A stretch of 64,000 bases of DNA from Oceanobacillus zhaokaii. GTDB taxonomy: Bacteria; Bacillota; Bacilli; Bacillales; Amphibacillaceae. The notes under the pieces are model-generated. The model saw only the letters and a program-made list of their open reading frames with translations, was not told where the DNA came from and did not search any database. Of this stretch, positions 46,409 through 55,341 are shown piece after piece. The stretch's first letter is position 1; every line of letters begins with the position of its first letter. The position numbers and the translations under genes were made by a program. Where the stretch lies: positions 195,001 to 259,000 of the forward strand of contig NZ_CP024848.1 in the NCBI RefSeq assembly GCF_003352005.1, read 5' to 3'.

Positions 46409-48211
46409 ATGTGCGGAATTGTAGGTTATATTGGAAATAAGGATTCAAAAGGAATTTTATTAAATGGACTTGAAAAATTAGAATATCGCGGCTATGACTC
46501 AGCTGGAATTGCAACGCTAAATGAAGATGGAGTGAAGCTAACGAAGGTAAAAGGTCGGATTGCAGTGCTTCGTGAAAGTGTCGATGAATCGGTTCAGGCA
46601 ACGATGGGAATTGGTCATACACGCTGGGCAACACATGGTGTCCCTAGCGTTATGAATGCACATCCACATCAAGCAACGTCTGGTCGTTTCACACTTGTTC
46701 ATAATGGTGTTATCGAAAACTACCAAGATTTGAAAAAGGAATATTTAAGCGATGTTGCTTTCGTAAGTGAAACAGATACAGAAGTAATCGTACAACTAAT
46801 TGAAAAGCTTTATGATAGATATCAAGATACTGCAGAAGCATTTCGTCAAGCAATGGGTCTGCTTAAAGGCTCATACGCAATCGCAATGATTGATGCAGAA
46901 GATCATGACACATTATATGTATCAAAGAATAAAAGTCCGTTATTAGTAGGGTTAGGAGAAGGATTTAATGTTGTAGCAAGTGATGCAATGGCAACATTAA
47001 AGGAAACCGATCAATATCTGGAAATTTACGATAAGGAAATCGTTCTAGTAAACCGCAGTTTCGTCGAAGTGCAAACATTGAATGGAACAGTTGTTGATCG
47101 TAAACCCTATACGGCAAAAATTGATGCGAGTGATATTGAAAAAGGTACGTATGCACATTATATGTTGAAAGAAACTGATGAACAACCATTCGTGATACGT
47201 AATATCATTAAAGAATATCAAGATGAAAATAATAATTTGAAGCTTGATGCTGCCATTCGAGAAGCAATGAAAAAAGCCGATCGTATTTATATTATCGCTG
47301 CTGGCACAAGCTATCACGCAGGTTTAGTTGGAAAAGAACTCCTTGAAAAATTAGCAAACATTCCAGTGGAAGTTCATGTTGCGAGTGAGTTTTCATATAA
47401 CATGCCACTGCTATCAGAGAAGCCGTTATTTATCTTCCTTTCACAAAGTGGGGAAACAGCTGATAGTCGTGCGGTTTTAGTAAAAATTAAAGAAATGGGA
47501 CATCCGGCATTAACAATTACAAACGTGCCTGGATCCACCCTTTCTCGTGAAGCGGATTACACATTGCATTTATATGCTGGTCCAGAAATTGCCGTTGCAT
47601 CAACAAAAGCATATACTGCACAAATCGCAGTATTGGCAATTTTAGCAGTGGATACTGCAAAGGAAAAAGGCATTGAATTATCATTTGATTTGATCCAAGA
47701 GCTTGCCATCGTTGCAAATGCAATGGAAGTATTAACCGATCAAAAAGAAACGATGGAAGAATTAGCTAGAGACTATTTAGCAACAGCTCGTAATGCATTC
47801 TTTATCGGCAGAAGTGCGGATTACAATGTTTGTGTTGAGGGTGCATTGAAATTAAAAGAGGTCTCTTATATCCAAGCAGAAGGTTTCGCTGGAGGAGAAT
47901 TGAAGCATGGTACGATTGCTTTAATTGAAGAGGGAACACCAATTATCGCACTTGCAACACAAGAAAACGTAAACTACGCAATCCGCAGCAATGTACAGGA
48001 AGTAGTATCACGTGGCGCCAATGCTATGGTGATTAGCATGAAGGGCTTAGAGCAAGATACCGATGCATTTGTACTTCCACATGTGCATGAAGTTCTAACT
48101 CCATTAGTAAGTGTTGTGCCATTACAATTATTGGCATACTATGCTGCATTACAACTTGATCGTGATGTTGATAAGCCAAGGAATTTGGCAAAGTCAGTAA
48201 CTGTTGAGTAG
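46409..48211 (+). CDS. glmS: Glutamine--fructose-6-phosphate aminotransferase GlmS
   Basis: The 600-aa enzyme starts MCGIVGYIG, with Cys2 as the glutaminase nucleophile. The N-terminal amidotransferase domain (about 1-235) has GYDSAGIA and HTRWATHG; two SIS isomerase domains follow (about 280-600), with SQSGETADS and STKAYTAQ and a C-terminal AKSVTVE. It makes glucosamine-6-P, the substrate of GlmM. It is controlled by the ribozyme in its leader. Confidence 0.98.
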   Translation: MCGIVGYIGNKDSKGILLNGLEKLEYRGYDSAGIATLNEDGVKLTKVKGRIAVLRESVDESVQATMGIGHTRWATHGVPSVMNAHPHQATSGRFTLVHNGVIENYQDLKKEYLSDVAFVSETDTEVIVQLIEKLYDRYQDTAEAFRQAMGLLKGSYAIAMIDAEDHDTLYVSKNKSPLLVGLGEGFNVVASDAMATLKETDQYLEIYDKEIVLVNRSFVEVQTLNGTVVDRKPYTAKIDASDIEKGTYAHYMLKETDEQPFVIRNIIKEYQDENNNLKLDAAIREAMKKADRIYIIAAGTSYHAGLVGKELLEKLANIPVEVHVASEFSYNMPLLSEKPLFIFLSQSGETADSRAVLVKIKEMGHPALTITNVPGSTLSREADYTLHLYAGPEIAVASTKAYTAQIAVLAILAVDTAKEKGIELSFDLIQELAIVANAMEVLTDQKETMEELARDYLATARNAFFIGRSADYNVCVEGALKLKEVSYIQAEGFAGGELKHGTIALIEEGTPIIALATQENVNYAIRSNVQEVVSRGANAMVISMKGLEQDTDAFVLPHVHEVLTPLVSVVPLQLLAYYAALQLDRDVDKPRNLAKSVTVE

Positions 48212-48363
48212 GATTTATAGTGTTGTGTATAACTTTTTGTTTGGTGACAAAAATGTCGGTAACTAACAAAAAAAGATGACACTTACTAAAAAAGTTGGAA
48301 ACTATTGTGTAGTTGCTCGTTTGTAAAAAAAGATGTACTGTTTAAAACAAAGTTGCACATTTT

Positions 48364-48396
48364 ACCACTTTGGATTTTTTATCTAAAGGGGTTTTT
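48364..48396 (+). terminator. Terminator of the CTTTGGA/TCTAAAGGGG family (copy 2)
   Basis: ACCACTTTGGATTTTTTATC is followed by TAAAGGGGTTTTTT; the stem pairs ACT/CTTTGGA with TCTAAAGGGG. It lies about 150 bases after glmS. Confidence 0.55.
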
Positions 48397-48537
48397 TGTT
48401 GAAAAGGAGTTACATAATTTAGTAGTTGAGTATAAACTAAATTTATAGAACAATTTTAATAACAAAAGTTTGTGAAAAAATGTACTTAAACTAAAGGGAC
48501 AGAAGAGTTGAAGAAAAATATTTTAGGGAGGAGAAAA

Positions 48538-48948
48538 ATGATAAAGAAAATATTTAGTTTTAAAGATAGGAAATCATTAGCAAACATTACTCTGGATAAT
48601 ATCCAGAACAAGATGTATGAAATAGGTTTTAATAAAGAATTTGCCGAAGAAATAATGATTATTTTAGAAAAGAAATTTAACAAGTATGGTGAAAAACAAT
48701 TTCAAGAATGGTTTAGCGGATTACATTATAGAATACCAGAAGAATTAAAAGATGAATTACCTGCTATTAAGATTTATGAAAAACACTCGCTCTTAATCGA
48801 GGAACAAATAAAAGAGTTAGAAAAAGAAACAAAACTGTCTTGGGAAATACAAACAGAAGAATTAAAAAATATAAATGATAAAGCAAGAAAAGTTAAGTTA
48901 GTAATTAGAGACAGACTTTCAGGCATTGCCTTAGACTTGTTAAACTAA
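48538..48948 (+). CDS. AT-rich gene of unknown function
   Basis: The 136-aa protein is mostly helical and rich in Lys, Glu and Ile, with LDNIQNKMYEIGFNKEFAEE and a C-terminal coiled-coil-like KELEKETKLSWEIQTEELKN. AGGGAGGAG precedes ATG 48538, so it should be translated. No domain is recognised. Codon use is noticeably more AT-biased than in the neighbouring housekeeping genes, which suggests acquired DNA at the start of an accessory stretch. Confidence 0.6.
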   Translation: MIKKIFSFKDRKSLANITLDNIQNKMYEIGFNKEFAEEIMIILEKKFNKYGEKQFQEWFSGLHYRIPEELKDELPAIKIYEKHSLLIEEQIKELEKETKLSWEIQTEELKNINDKARKVKLVIRDRLSGIALDLLN

Positions 48949-49078
48949 TGGGTGCTTTAACACAACAATGAGTCCGATTGTCACTATGGCACTATTTTTT
49001 TATAAAATCAGTTTTTTCAGTGCTTTATGAGATAGGTCAGTAATATTTTAAACAAGTATTCCTCTTACAGCACATAAA

Positions 49079-49112
49079 AAAGAAAGAACCTATTTGGTTC
49101 TTTCTAACATAT
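49079..49112. terminator. Bidirectional terminator
   Basis: GAAAGAACC pairs with GGTTCTTTC around TATTT, with A and T runs outside. Confidence 0.75.
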
Positions 49113-49172
49113 AGCAAGTTTTATTGTTTTTATTAATAAGTAAGGAGGGGATGAAGAAACTATATGGGAATT

Positions 49173-49544
49173 TTACTGTTTAAGTTGATTCAGTTCGTGA
49201 ATACTCTCTTGAACTAGTGTCACAGCTTGACTCATAGAGGCACCACCGCCAAAGGCAGCAGTCACTCCAATGGCTTCCAGAATTTCTTGTTCAGAACATC
49301 CTTCATCCAAGCACCCTTTGACATGATAAATAATACAATATTCATCTTGCGAATACAGACTAATTCCAAGGGCAATCAGTTGTTTATCTTTTTTTGATAA
49401 TGCCCCTTCTTTAAAACATTCTTCTGTAAATGAGTTAAATTTCTCTGCAAGTGATGGCATTTTTTTTGTGAATTCTCCAAGCCCTGCTTTATATTCATAT
49501 AAAGCAGCTTCTGTAGAATTTCTAAAATCCATTTCCATTATCAT
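49173..49544 (-). CDS. Carboxymuconolactone decarboxylase/AhpD-like family protein
   Basis: The 123-aa protein has the CMD motif as [20 protein letters not shown], with Cys and a nearby His, followed by [18 protein letters not shown]. AhpD-like members are thiol peroxidase partners; many short members have unknown roles. GGAG lies 5 bases before the ATG. Two following genes on this strand are not coupled. Confidence 0.85.
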   Translation of the reverse strand: MIMEMDFRNSTEAALYEYKAGLGEFTKKMPSLAEKFNSFTEECFKEGALSKKDKQLIALGISLYSQDEYCIIYHVKGCLDEGCSEQEILEAIGVTAAFGGGASMSQAVTLVQESIHELNQLKQ

Positions 49545-50320
49545 TTCAGCTCCAATGTATATGTAATTTACCCCGTTTTACTGCCCGTAAAGATCAATAG
49601 GTGAAATTAGATTCATCTGAGGGCTTCACTCCTTAGATACCCCCATGATGGAAGTTTCAACCTATTTCAGTGATAGTATGAGCATTATTAAAAAATTAAT
49701 CCATTCAAAAAGTTAATTTTGCTTATGATTTACCTTTGAACAAGAAGAAACAATTAGTAGACCTCTTAATAACAGAGGTTAAAATGGAGTAAGTACATGT
49801 GTTTACTAACAATTAAGAGGTGTTTTGAATGAAATTATATGAATTTGTAAACTAAATCATATCAATTAACAAAAGAGGATATTGTGAGGTTGAAGTAGGA
49901 TTTCAACCCTATGTCGCCTATCAATGGGATAGCAAGTTTACTAGTTGCTTTGGTACAATTTGCAAGAGGTAGATTTAAGAAGGCATAACTTTTTTAATGT
50001 AATGAAAGCTCAAAAAATAGTTCAAATGAATGGACCATTTTGATTAAAAAATAATAGTGAAATCAATAATTTGTCAACGATTGTACTTAAAGTAACTGGT
50101 GCATTACTGAAAGGGGGATAATGCTCCTGCCTTATACAACCCAAGGAGGATTCCTTTACGGCTTCAAGGAGATTACATCTAGTACTTTAATTGATTATTT
50201 AGAGGTGAAATTTATGTTACATAGATTTTTAATTTTGGTCTTACTTTGACTATATCTAATTTTGTAATGGTATTTTTTGCTAGATTATTAATAATATAAA
50301 TAACGTATGAATTGCGTCTT
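49545..50320. other. Long interval without an intact gene, containing remnants
   Basis: I find no intact gene here. Near 49597-49669 an imperfect long inverted repeat pairs AATAGGT with ACCTATT. At 49829 an ATG after AAGAGGTG opens MKLYEFVN, meets a stop, then continues in the same frame with ISINKRGYCEVEVGFQPYVA and FTSCFGTIC, which looks like coding sequence with a nonsense codon. Near 50100-50180 another stretch reads DNAPALYNPRRIPLRLQGDY. These look like debris of former genes. Confidence 0.45.
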
Positions 50321-50566
50321 TTACTTTTGTTTGCTTTTAATTATCTTTAGGGTAAAATCAGTCCCGAAAAACACAACTAAACCCGAAATGAGGATGGTTA
50401 AAGAGTTATGTACTAGTGTTTTGACATAAAACAATTCATATAGGGAATTTATTAAGAGAAGAACTCCCCCAAATATAAAAGTAACCCGACAGGATATATC
50501 TGCGTTTCTTTTGTCCTCTTGACTACCGTTTTTAAAGAACATGAGTAAATTAACCTTCCGTTCCAC
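50321..50566 (-). CDS. Small membrane protein of unknown function
   Basis: The protein has a hydrophilic start, two hydrophobic helices (TFIFGGVLLLINSLYELF and NSLTILISGLVVFFG) and a basic KIIKSKQK tail. The start is GTG 50566 (81 aa) or ATG 50542 (73 aa); GGAACGGAAGG lies upstream of the latter. No family is recognised. Confidence 0.45.
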   Translation of the reverse strand: MERKVNLLMFFKNGSQEDKRNADISCRVTFIFGGVLLLINSLYELFYVKTLVHNSLTILISGLVVFFGTDFTLKIIKSKQK

Positions 50567-50638
50567 CGATTTTTTAGTGATTTATATTATCGTATTACTA
50601 CGAGCTCACTACGTCAACATGCTAAAGTCCTTATTTTT

Positions 50639-50902
50639 TTGCGTAAATTGTCGAAAGTTGGGCTTTGTTCCATCGCTGTAGGTGGATTGTCTTTTATGTT
50701 AGAAGAAAATGATATCACTTTAGGTGCTCTAGCGCCTTATTATCCGCAATCTGTAGTTTTGATTGCTGTTGGTGTCTACATTTTAATTCGTACCGTACCA
50801 TTACTAGATTCATATAGATTACTAGCGAAAAATGAGGAGTATATTAATCGCATAGGTTTTAAGCTGCAGAAAAAGGTAAGAAAAAAGGTCGATAGTCTTT
50901 GA
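50639..50902 (+). CDS. Small membrane protein of unknown function, start doubtful
   Basis: The 87-aa reading has two hydrophobic segments, the second being PQSVVLIAVGVYILIRTVPL, and a basic KLQKKVRKKVDSL tail. The TTG start at 50639 has no ribosome binding site. An ATG at 50619 would be in frame if the T7 run at 50634-50640 had one more T, so a homopolymer frameshift may have cut off the true N-terminus. Confidence 0.4.
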   Translation: MRKLSKVGLCSIAVGGLSFMLEENDITLGALAPYYPQSVVLIAVGVYILIRTVPLLDSYRLLAKNEEYINRIGFKLQKKVRKKVDSL

Positions 50903-51008
50903 TAAAAGCGTGTTAAACCCTATCAAGGCAACATTCCTATATATTCAAATATAACTGCTCTTACCGGAATTTTTGAGGGAATTAGTTTTATTTTAGGAGA
51001 ATATATCG

Positions 51009-51228
51009 TTGAAAATACTTAGACTTAATTTAGCCATTATTGTTGTTGCATTAGCAAGTTATGCGTTAATAGCTAGCAATAATTCCTTATGTATTGTTAT
51101 TCTTAAGGTTAATGCTTTTAGTCACTGGAATTACTGAATTTCATGAAAAACGAAAGGTAACTGCCATTACACTTTTCTTTGTAACTGGATTTAACTTTTA
51201 CGTTTCATTTAATATATTATTTAGCTAA
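51009..51228 (+). pseudogene. DUF3953-like small membrane protein, frameshifted
   Basis: A TTG after AGGAG opens LKILRLNLAIIVVALASYAL; near 51090 the frame breaks and continues as LMLLVTGITEFHEKRKVTAI then FFVTGFNFYVSFNIL. The two halves together match the usual DUF3953 layout of three short helices around EF.EKRK. Function unknown. Confidence 0.6.
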
Positions 51229-51347
51229 TTGGTTTAACATTTAATAAGGTATTTAGATAATTAATTTAAAATATAAATATAAAGATTATTATGAGATAAT
51301 TTAGTTATGCAAAAAAATAACGAATAGGGAGAAAGGAAGGATTGAAA

Positions 51348-51857
51348 ATGGATGTAAGATATCCAATTGGGAAACTACAAGTACCTGAAAAAGTAACATT
51401 AGAAAATATTCAAGAATGGCTAAAGGAAATCGAAACTTACACGATTCGATTAAGAGAAACTGTCGACTCATTAAGTGATGAGGAATTAAGCAAAACTTAT
51501 CGTGAAGGTAGCTGGACAGTTCGTCAACTTGTCCATCACATTGCAGATTCTCAGTTGAATATGTATCAACGTTTGAAGCTGGCTTTAACAGATGGAAATC
51601 CTACAGTACCAGCTTTTGATCAAGAAAAGTGGGCTATTCAACCGGATACAAAGCTTCCTGTAGAAAGTTCTATTAAAATGTTAGAGGGCATAAATGAACG
51701 CATCGTATCTTTAGGACATAGTTTGACTGAGGAGCAATTAGATCGAGCTTTTACTCACCGGATAGACGGTAAAATAACAGTTGCATCAAAAGTTGCAAAG
51801 TTAGCTTGGCACGAAGAGCATCACTTAGCTCATATAAAAATAGCATTATCAAAATAA
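51348..51857 (+). CDS. DinB/YfiT-family putative metal-dependent hydrolase
   Basis: The 169-aa protein matches Bacillus YfiT: MDVRYPIGKLQVPEKVTLEN, WTVRQLVHHIADSQLNMYQR with the first metal His, and the C-terminal AWHEEHHLAHI with two more. This four-helix DinB-like family binds Ni/Zn and includes bacillithiol transferases. ATG 51348 is preferred, with GGAAGGA upstream. Confidence 0.88.
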   Translation: MDVRYPIGKLQVPEKVTLENIQEWLKEIETYTIRLRETVDSLSDEELSKTYREGSWTVRQLVHHIADSQLNMYQRLKLALTDGNPTVPAFDQEKWAIQPDTKLPVESSIKMLEGINERIVSLGHSLTEEQLDRAFTHRIDGKITVASKVAKLAWHEEHHLAHIKIALSK

Positions 51858-51872
51858 TACAATATCTGTGGT

Positions 51873-51905
51873 AATGGCTTATCGAATTCGATAAGCCATT
51901 TTTTA
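51873..51905 (+). terminator. Terminator after yfiT-like gene
   Basis: AATGGCTTATCG (51873-51884) pairs perfectly with CGATAAGCCATT (51889-51900), followed by T. Confidence 0.88.
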
Positions 51906-52009
51906 TAATAATAAGGAGCAAGCAATATTCATAAGAAGGAACTTAACATTAAATCTCGAATATCTAATGTAATCGAAAAAAAATTAAAGAAGGACAGGAG
52001 TTGGTTACG

Positions 52010-52357
52010 ATGATAAAAGGTTTTGGTGGAATATTTTGGAGAACTAAGAACCTTGATGTTATAAAAAAATGGTACAGTGAAGTGTTGAAGATTGAAATAG
52101 AAAATTGGAATGGAACTGTGATTAAACCCCAAATTGGAAATGAGACTATCTTCTCTTTCTTTGCCGAGAATGACAGTTATTTTCCAACAGAACAACAAGT
52201 GATGTTAAATTTTCAAGTACATAATCTAAACGAGACTATTAAGCATCTTGAACAAATCGGTGTACCTCTTGTTAAGCAAAAAGAGGTTAGTGAGTATGGA
52301 AGGTTTATTTGGATTGAAGATCCTGAAGGTAGGCTTGTCGAGCTTTGGGAGAAATAG
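52010..52357 (+). CDS. VOC family protein (glyoxalase fold)
   Basis: The 115-aa protein has the VOC pattern: GGIFWRTKNLDVIKKWYSEV at the N-terminus and GRFIWIEDPEGRLVELWE at the C-terminus, with the Glu typical of metal-binding members. Substrate unknown. ATG 52010 has GGACAGGAG upstream. It is one of three small VOC genes in the window. Confidence 0.82.
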   Translation: MIKGFGGIFWRTKNLDVIKKWYSEVLKIEIENWNGTVIKPQIGNETIFSFFAENDSYFPTEQQVMLNFQVHNLNETIKHLEQIGVPLVKQKEVSEYGRFIWIEDPEGRLVELWEK

Positions 52358-52430
52358 CTAATAGTAATTTATTTGCTTTTGAGCTAATGAGTGCAACAGT
52401 TAAATAGGGCGAGGGCAGGTTATTGTAAGA

Positions 52431-52475
52431 AGAACAAGAAGTTATCAGTATTTATTTAACAACTTGTTCTTCCCT
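52431..52475. terminator. Hairpin after VOC gene
   Basis: AGAACAAG pairs with CTTGTTCT with an inner GTT/AAC extension, followed by TCCCTG. Confidence 0.5.
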
Positions 52476-52521
52476 GTCTATTTTGATTTTTTTATTAAAC
52501 GCGAAAAAGATAATAAAATAT

Positions 52522-52880
52522 TTACTGTTTTATAGGTATGCATATTTCGCAATAATGGTTCTTAACCATATCAACAGTGTATTTTTCCAATTTGGGTTTG
52601 TTATCAATCTCGTACCCATTAATAAGTGACGGAAAAATGTCAGTATATGCTTTTTGAATATCTCCTGCTGTATGTTTGACTTTGTAAATAAAGTGTTTTC
52701 CACCATTAAGTTCACTTTCACAAATTGAATCATCTATTAATCCTTTGAAATTAAAACATGCATCGAATCTGCAATTTTCAGGGTGTGTTGCCTCAGGGCT
52801 ATCTTGTGAACTGCAAATAGGGTAGTCGATTCAAGAAGATTTTTCCCTTCAGCCCACTTTTTTACCAACATCATTATGAC
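52522..52880 (-). pseudogene. GyrI-like/AraC effector-binding domain remnant
   Basis: On the minus strand one frame gives WAEGKNLLESTTLFAVH; a one-base break near 52800 continues as DSPEATHPENCRFDACFNFK, SELNGGKHFIYKVKHTAGDI, INGYEIDNKPKLEKY and CEICIPIK. These are hallmarks of the GyrI-like small-molecule-binding domain found at the C-terminus of AraC regulators. The upstream DNA-binding part is gone, replaced by the divergent VOC gene. Confidence 0.7.
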
Positions 52881-52959
52881 GGTTTTTTTACTAGAGCGCA
52901 GGATATTATACGGAAATTGTGCAATATTTAATAAACGAAAAATGTAAGGAGTGTTTTTT

Positions 52960-53313
52960 ATGGAAAATCCAATTCTAAAACAAATTGGAACAGTATTTAT
53001 CCCAGTAAGCAACATAGAGAAAGCGAGAGATTGGTACTGCGATATTTTAGGATTAAAAACAGATGGAGAAATTCAGTTTGGTCATCTTTACGTTATACCT
53101 ATGCAAGGTACAGGGATTGTGTTAGATAGCAAGATTTATTCAGAGGATAGAATATTTAGAACTCCAGCATTCCACTTAAATACAAATAACATTGAAGAAG
53201 CATTTCATTTTATGAGTAATAAAGGCGTTAATTTAATTACAGACATTGAACATAATCATTATTTTAATTTCAAAGATCCTGATGGAAATATTTTAATGAT
53301 TTCCGAATGTTAA
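52960..53313 (+). CDS. VOC family protein
   Basis: The 117-aa protein has the VOC start QIGTVFIPVSNIEKARDWYC and ends HYFNFKDPDGNILMISEC, a typical bleomycin-resistance/glyoxalase layout. Substrate unknown. ATG 52960 has AAGGAG upstream; the in-frame ATG-less extension to 52951 is not needed. Confidence 0.85.
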   Translation: MENPILKQIGTVFIPVSNIEKARDWYCDILGLKTDGEIQFGHLYVIPMQGTGIVLDSKIYSEDRIFRTPAFHLNTNNIEEAFHFMSNKGVNLITDIEHNHYFNFKDPDGNILMISEC

Positions 53314-53370
53314 TTATAAATACAGTATAGAAACCCTTTCCTGAAAAGCTTAAAAAGAAAGGTGGAATAA

Positions 53371-53528
53371 ATGACAAACTGTAAAATTGTTTCATTTCCT
53401 CCATTGGAAACTGAAAGGATTAAATTTCGGATTTTAACCCTTGATAATGCCGAAGAAGTCTTTTGCATTTCTCAGATATTCATATTACTAGGTTTATGGA
53501 TATAGAACCATGTAAAATTATAAAGTAG
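53371..53528 (+). pseudogene. N-terminal fragment of a RimJ/RimL-type GNAT acetyltransferase
   Basis: AAGAAAGGTGG precedes ATG 53371. The reading FPPLETERIKFRILTLDNAE is the characteristic RimJ-type start. The frame shifts near 53470 into SDIHITRFMDIEPCKIIK and then stops. The acetyl-CoA-binding two thirds are missing. Confidence 0.75.
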
Positions 53529-53648
53529 TTTTTACTTTGCTGGAGACATGTAAACTGTATATATACAATTACTTAAACGATTTTGTATAAAATGAAAATT
53601 AATATATACTTAAACCGTTATAAGTAAAACGATAAGGGGGAAACTAAC

Positions 53649-54218
53649 ATGGCAAGCAGCAATAAAAAAGAGTTGTCATCAGAACAATACGACGCATTAC
53701 TCAGAGTATTGCAAGCCCGTTTTGAGAAAAACATGAACCGTCACGAAGATCTTGAATGGGATAATGTCCAAGCAAAGCTGGAAGCTAATGCTGAAAAACT
53801 ATGGTCACTTAATGAAATGGAAAGTAGCGGCGGTGAGCCAGATGTTGTTGGCTATGATAAAGAGAAGGATGAATACGTTTTTTATGATTGTTCAGTGGAA
53901 AGCCCTAAGGGTCGGAGAAGTGTTTGCTACGATCGTGAAGCATTGGAGTCGAGGAAAAAACATAAACCAGAAAATAACGCGATGGACATGGCGACCGAAA
54001 TGGGCATTGAGCTTTTAACGGAAGAGCAATATCGTGCATTGCAGAAACTTGGGAATTTCGATATGAAAACGTCAAGCTGGGTGCAGACACCTTCAGATAT
54101 TAGAGAACTAGGCGGTGCCATTTTTTGTGATTACCGCTATGGGCATGTATTTGTTTATCATAATGGTGCGGACTCTTATTACGGTGCCAGAGGGTTCCGT
54201 GGCTCACTGAGGGTCTAA
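53649..54218 (+). CDS. DUF4256 domain-containing protein
   Basis: The 189-aa protein matches the DUF4256 layout: RFEKNMNRHEDLEWDNVQAK, GGEPDVVGYD, YVFYDCSVESPKGRRSVCYD, MGIELLTEEQYR, and a C-terminal FVYHNGADSYYGARGFRG. No function is known for this family. A GGGGGAAAC ribosome binding site precedes the ATG. Base composition is visibly richer in G+C than the debris around it. Confidence 0.85.
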   Translation: MASSNKKELSSEQYDALLRVLQARFEKNMNRHEDLEWDNVQAKLEANAEKLWSLNEMESSGGEPDVVGYDKEKDEYVFYDCSVESPKGRRSVCYDREALESRKKHKPENNAMDMATEMGIELLTEEQYRALQKLGNFDMKTSSWVQTPSDIRELGGAIFCDYRYGHVFVYHNGADSYYGARGFRGSLRV

Positions 54219-54327
54219 TTCTGCCCCTGTTATCAATGGTACAAGCATGAGTTATAAATTACGGACATATTTAGATTAAAAAGGGGAATTTGCTATCAAG
54301 AAGGAGATCTTTTTTCGAAAAAGAATA

Positions 54328-54369
54328 AAAAGAACACAAATGAACGATGCAAAATTTGTGTTCTTTAAA
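54328..54369. terminator. Terminator of csaA
   Basis: AAAGAACACAAAT pairs with ATTTGTGTTCTTT; on the minus strand a T-run follows the stem. Confidence 0.8.
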
Positions 54370-54388
54370 TCAACGTTCGAACCTGGAT

Positions 54389-54718
54389 TTATCCTAAACG
54401 GTCCCCTTTTTTAACCTCTTGTTGGGGTTCTACAAGAACAACTCCTTGTTCTGAATATACGCCCATTACTAAAACCTCTGAATTGAAATCAGCAACTCTC
54501 ATAGGAGGAAAGTTTACTACTCCTAATACTTGCTTACCAACTAGTTCCTCCAGATCATAACAATCTGTAATTTGAGCACTACTTTGTTTAATTCCTATCT
54601 CATCTCCAAAGTCAACCCACAGTTTATATGCAGGTTTTCTTGCTTTAGGGAATGCCTCTGCTCTTGTAATTTCTCCAACACGCATGTCTAGCTTTTGAAA
54701 ATCCTCGAAAGTTGCCAT
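54389..54718 (-). CDS. csaA: CsaA, tRNA-binding/chaperone-like protein
   Basis: The 109-aa protein is an OB-fold with [40 protein letters not shown], and [20 protein letters not shown], the CsaA hallmarks related to the tRNA-binding domain of methionyl-tRNA synthetase. B. subtilis CsaA is an export-related chaperone. The ATG is preceded by a GGAGA ribosome binding site. Confidence 0.93.
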   Translation of the reverse strand: MATFEDFQKLDMRVGEITRAEAFPKARKPAYKLWVDFGDEIGIKQSSAQITDCYDLEELVGKQVLGVVNFPPMRVADFNSEVLVMGVYSEQGVVLVEPQQEVKKGDRLG

Positions 54719-55014
54719 CGTAACGTCTCCTGAAATTTATTTACTTGTTCTGCATAGTTAGAAAAAAATAATAGGTAACAATTTTATATTATCAAAATAT
54801 TCGATATATATCAATAAACTCCTTAGAGCATATCAGTGAATATTTAATATGAGACTTCAAAGTAATAATATTGGAAGGGAGTTAGGTAGAAAAAAGAGAG
54901 AATTTCTCAATGCTGGTGATTCTGCTGCTGTCACATATCAATCAAACGTTTGTTTTAACAATAGTAGATAATATTAGATAAAAATCCCCTATTCTTGTGT
55001 GGTAATATCTACTA

Positions 55015-55044
55015 TTTACAAAAGTATTTTTTTAGTAGTATAAT
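55015..55044 (+). promoter_or_regulatory. Promoter of the c-di-AMP riboswitch-symporter unit
   Basis: TTTACA (55015-55020), 18 bases, then a perfect TATAAT (55039-55044), about 20 bases before the aptamer. Confidence 0.8.
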
Positions 55045-55066
55045 AATAGAGAAATTTATATTTTAT

Positions 55067-55200
55067 CGCTTAATCTTATTTTAAGAACGGGGGACCCAAT
55101 ATTTACGGCGGAAATTCCGCGTGGGGTGAATCCTATCTAACAGAGGGGCTTACTGTTTCCCATAGTCCTAACCCGAAAGCTAACCTCGTCAGCGTTTAAG
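55067..55200 (+). promoter_or_regulatory. ydaO/yuaA-type c-di-AMP riboswitch
   Basis: The conserved blocks of the ydaO class occur in order: CGCTTAATC, GAACGGGGGACCCAA, a GCGGAAATTCCGC hairpin, GTGGGGTGAATCC, AGAGGGGCTTACTG, CCGAAAGCTAACCTCGTCAG and closing CGTTTAAGG. An intrinsic terminator follows. c-di-AMP binding is expected to switch transcription off. Boundaries are approximate. Confidence 0.92.
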
Positions 55201-55235
55201 GAAACAAATGAATATATGATGATACAGTGCGAATT

Positions 55236-55257
55236 GACACAACCCGTGTCTTTTTTT
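55236..55257 (+). terminator. Expression-platform terminator of the c-di-AMP riboswitch
   Basis: GACAC (55236-55240) pairs with GTGTC (55246-55250), followed by seven T. Confidence 0.75.
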
Positions 55258-55341
55258 GTTGGTCAATTCTCGTTTTGTTCAAATCGTCTTTGTTTCCCTT
55301 GCCTAGGCACACTTATAACTAACAAGAAGGTAGGGTAATTG

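Noticed and set aside
52530..53015. Two minus-strand ORFs (52530-52733, 52737-53015) as intact genes
   Set aside because: The conserved GyrI-like protein reads across other frames here, so neither is a real reading as annotated; the upstream part is antisense to a VOC gene.
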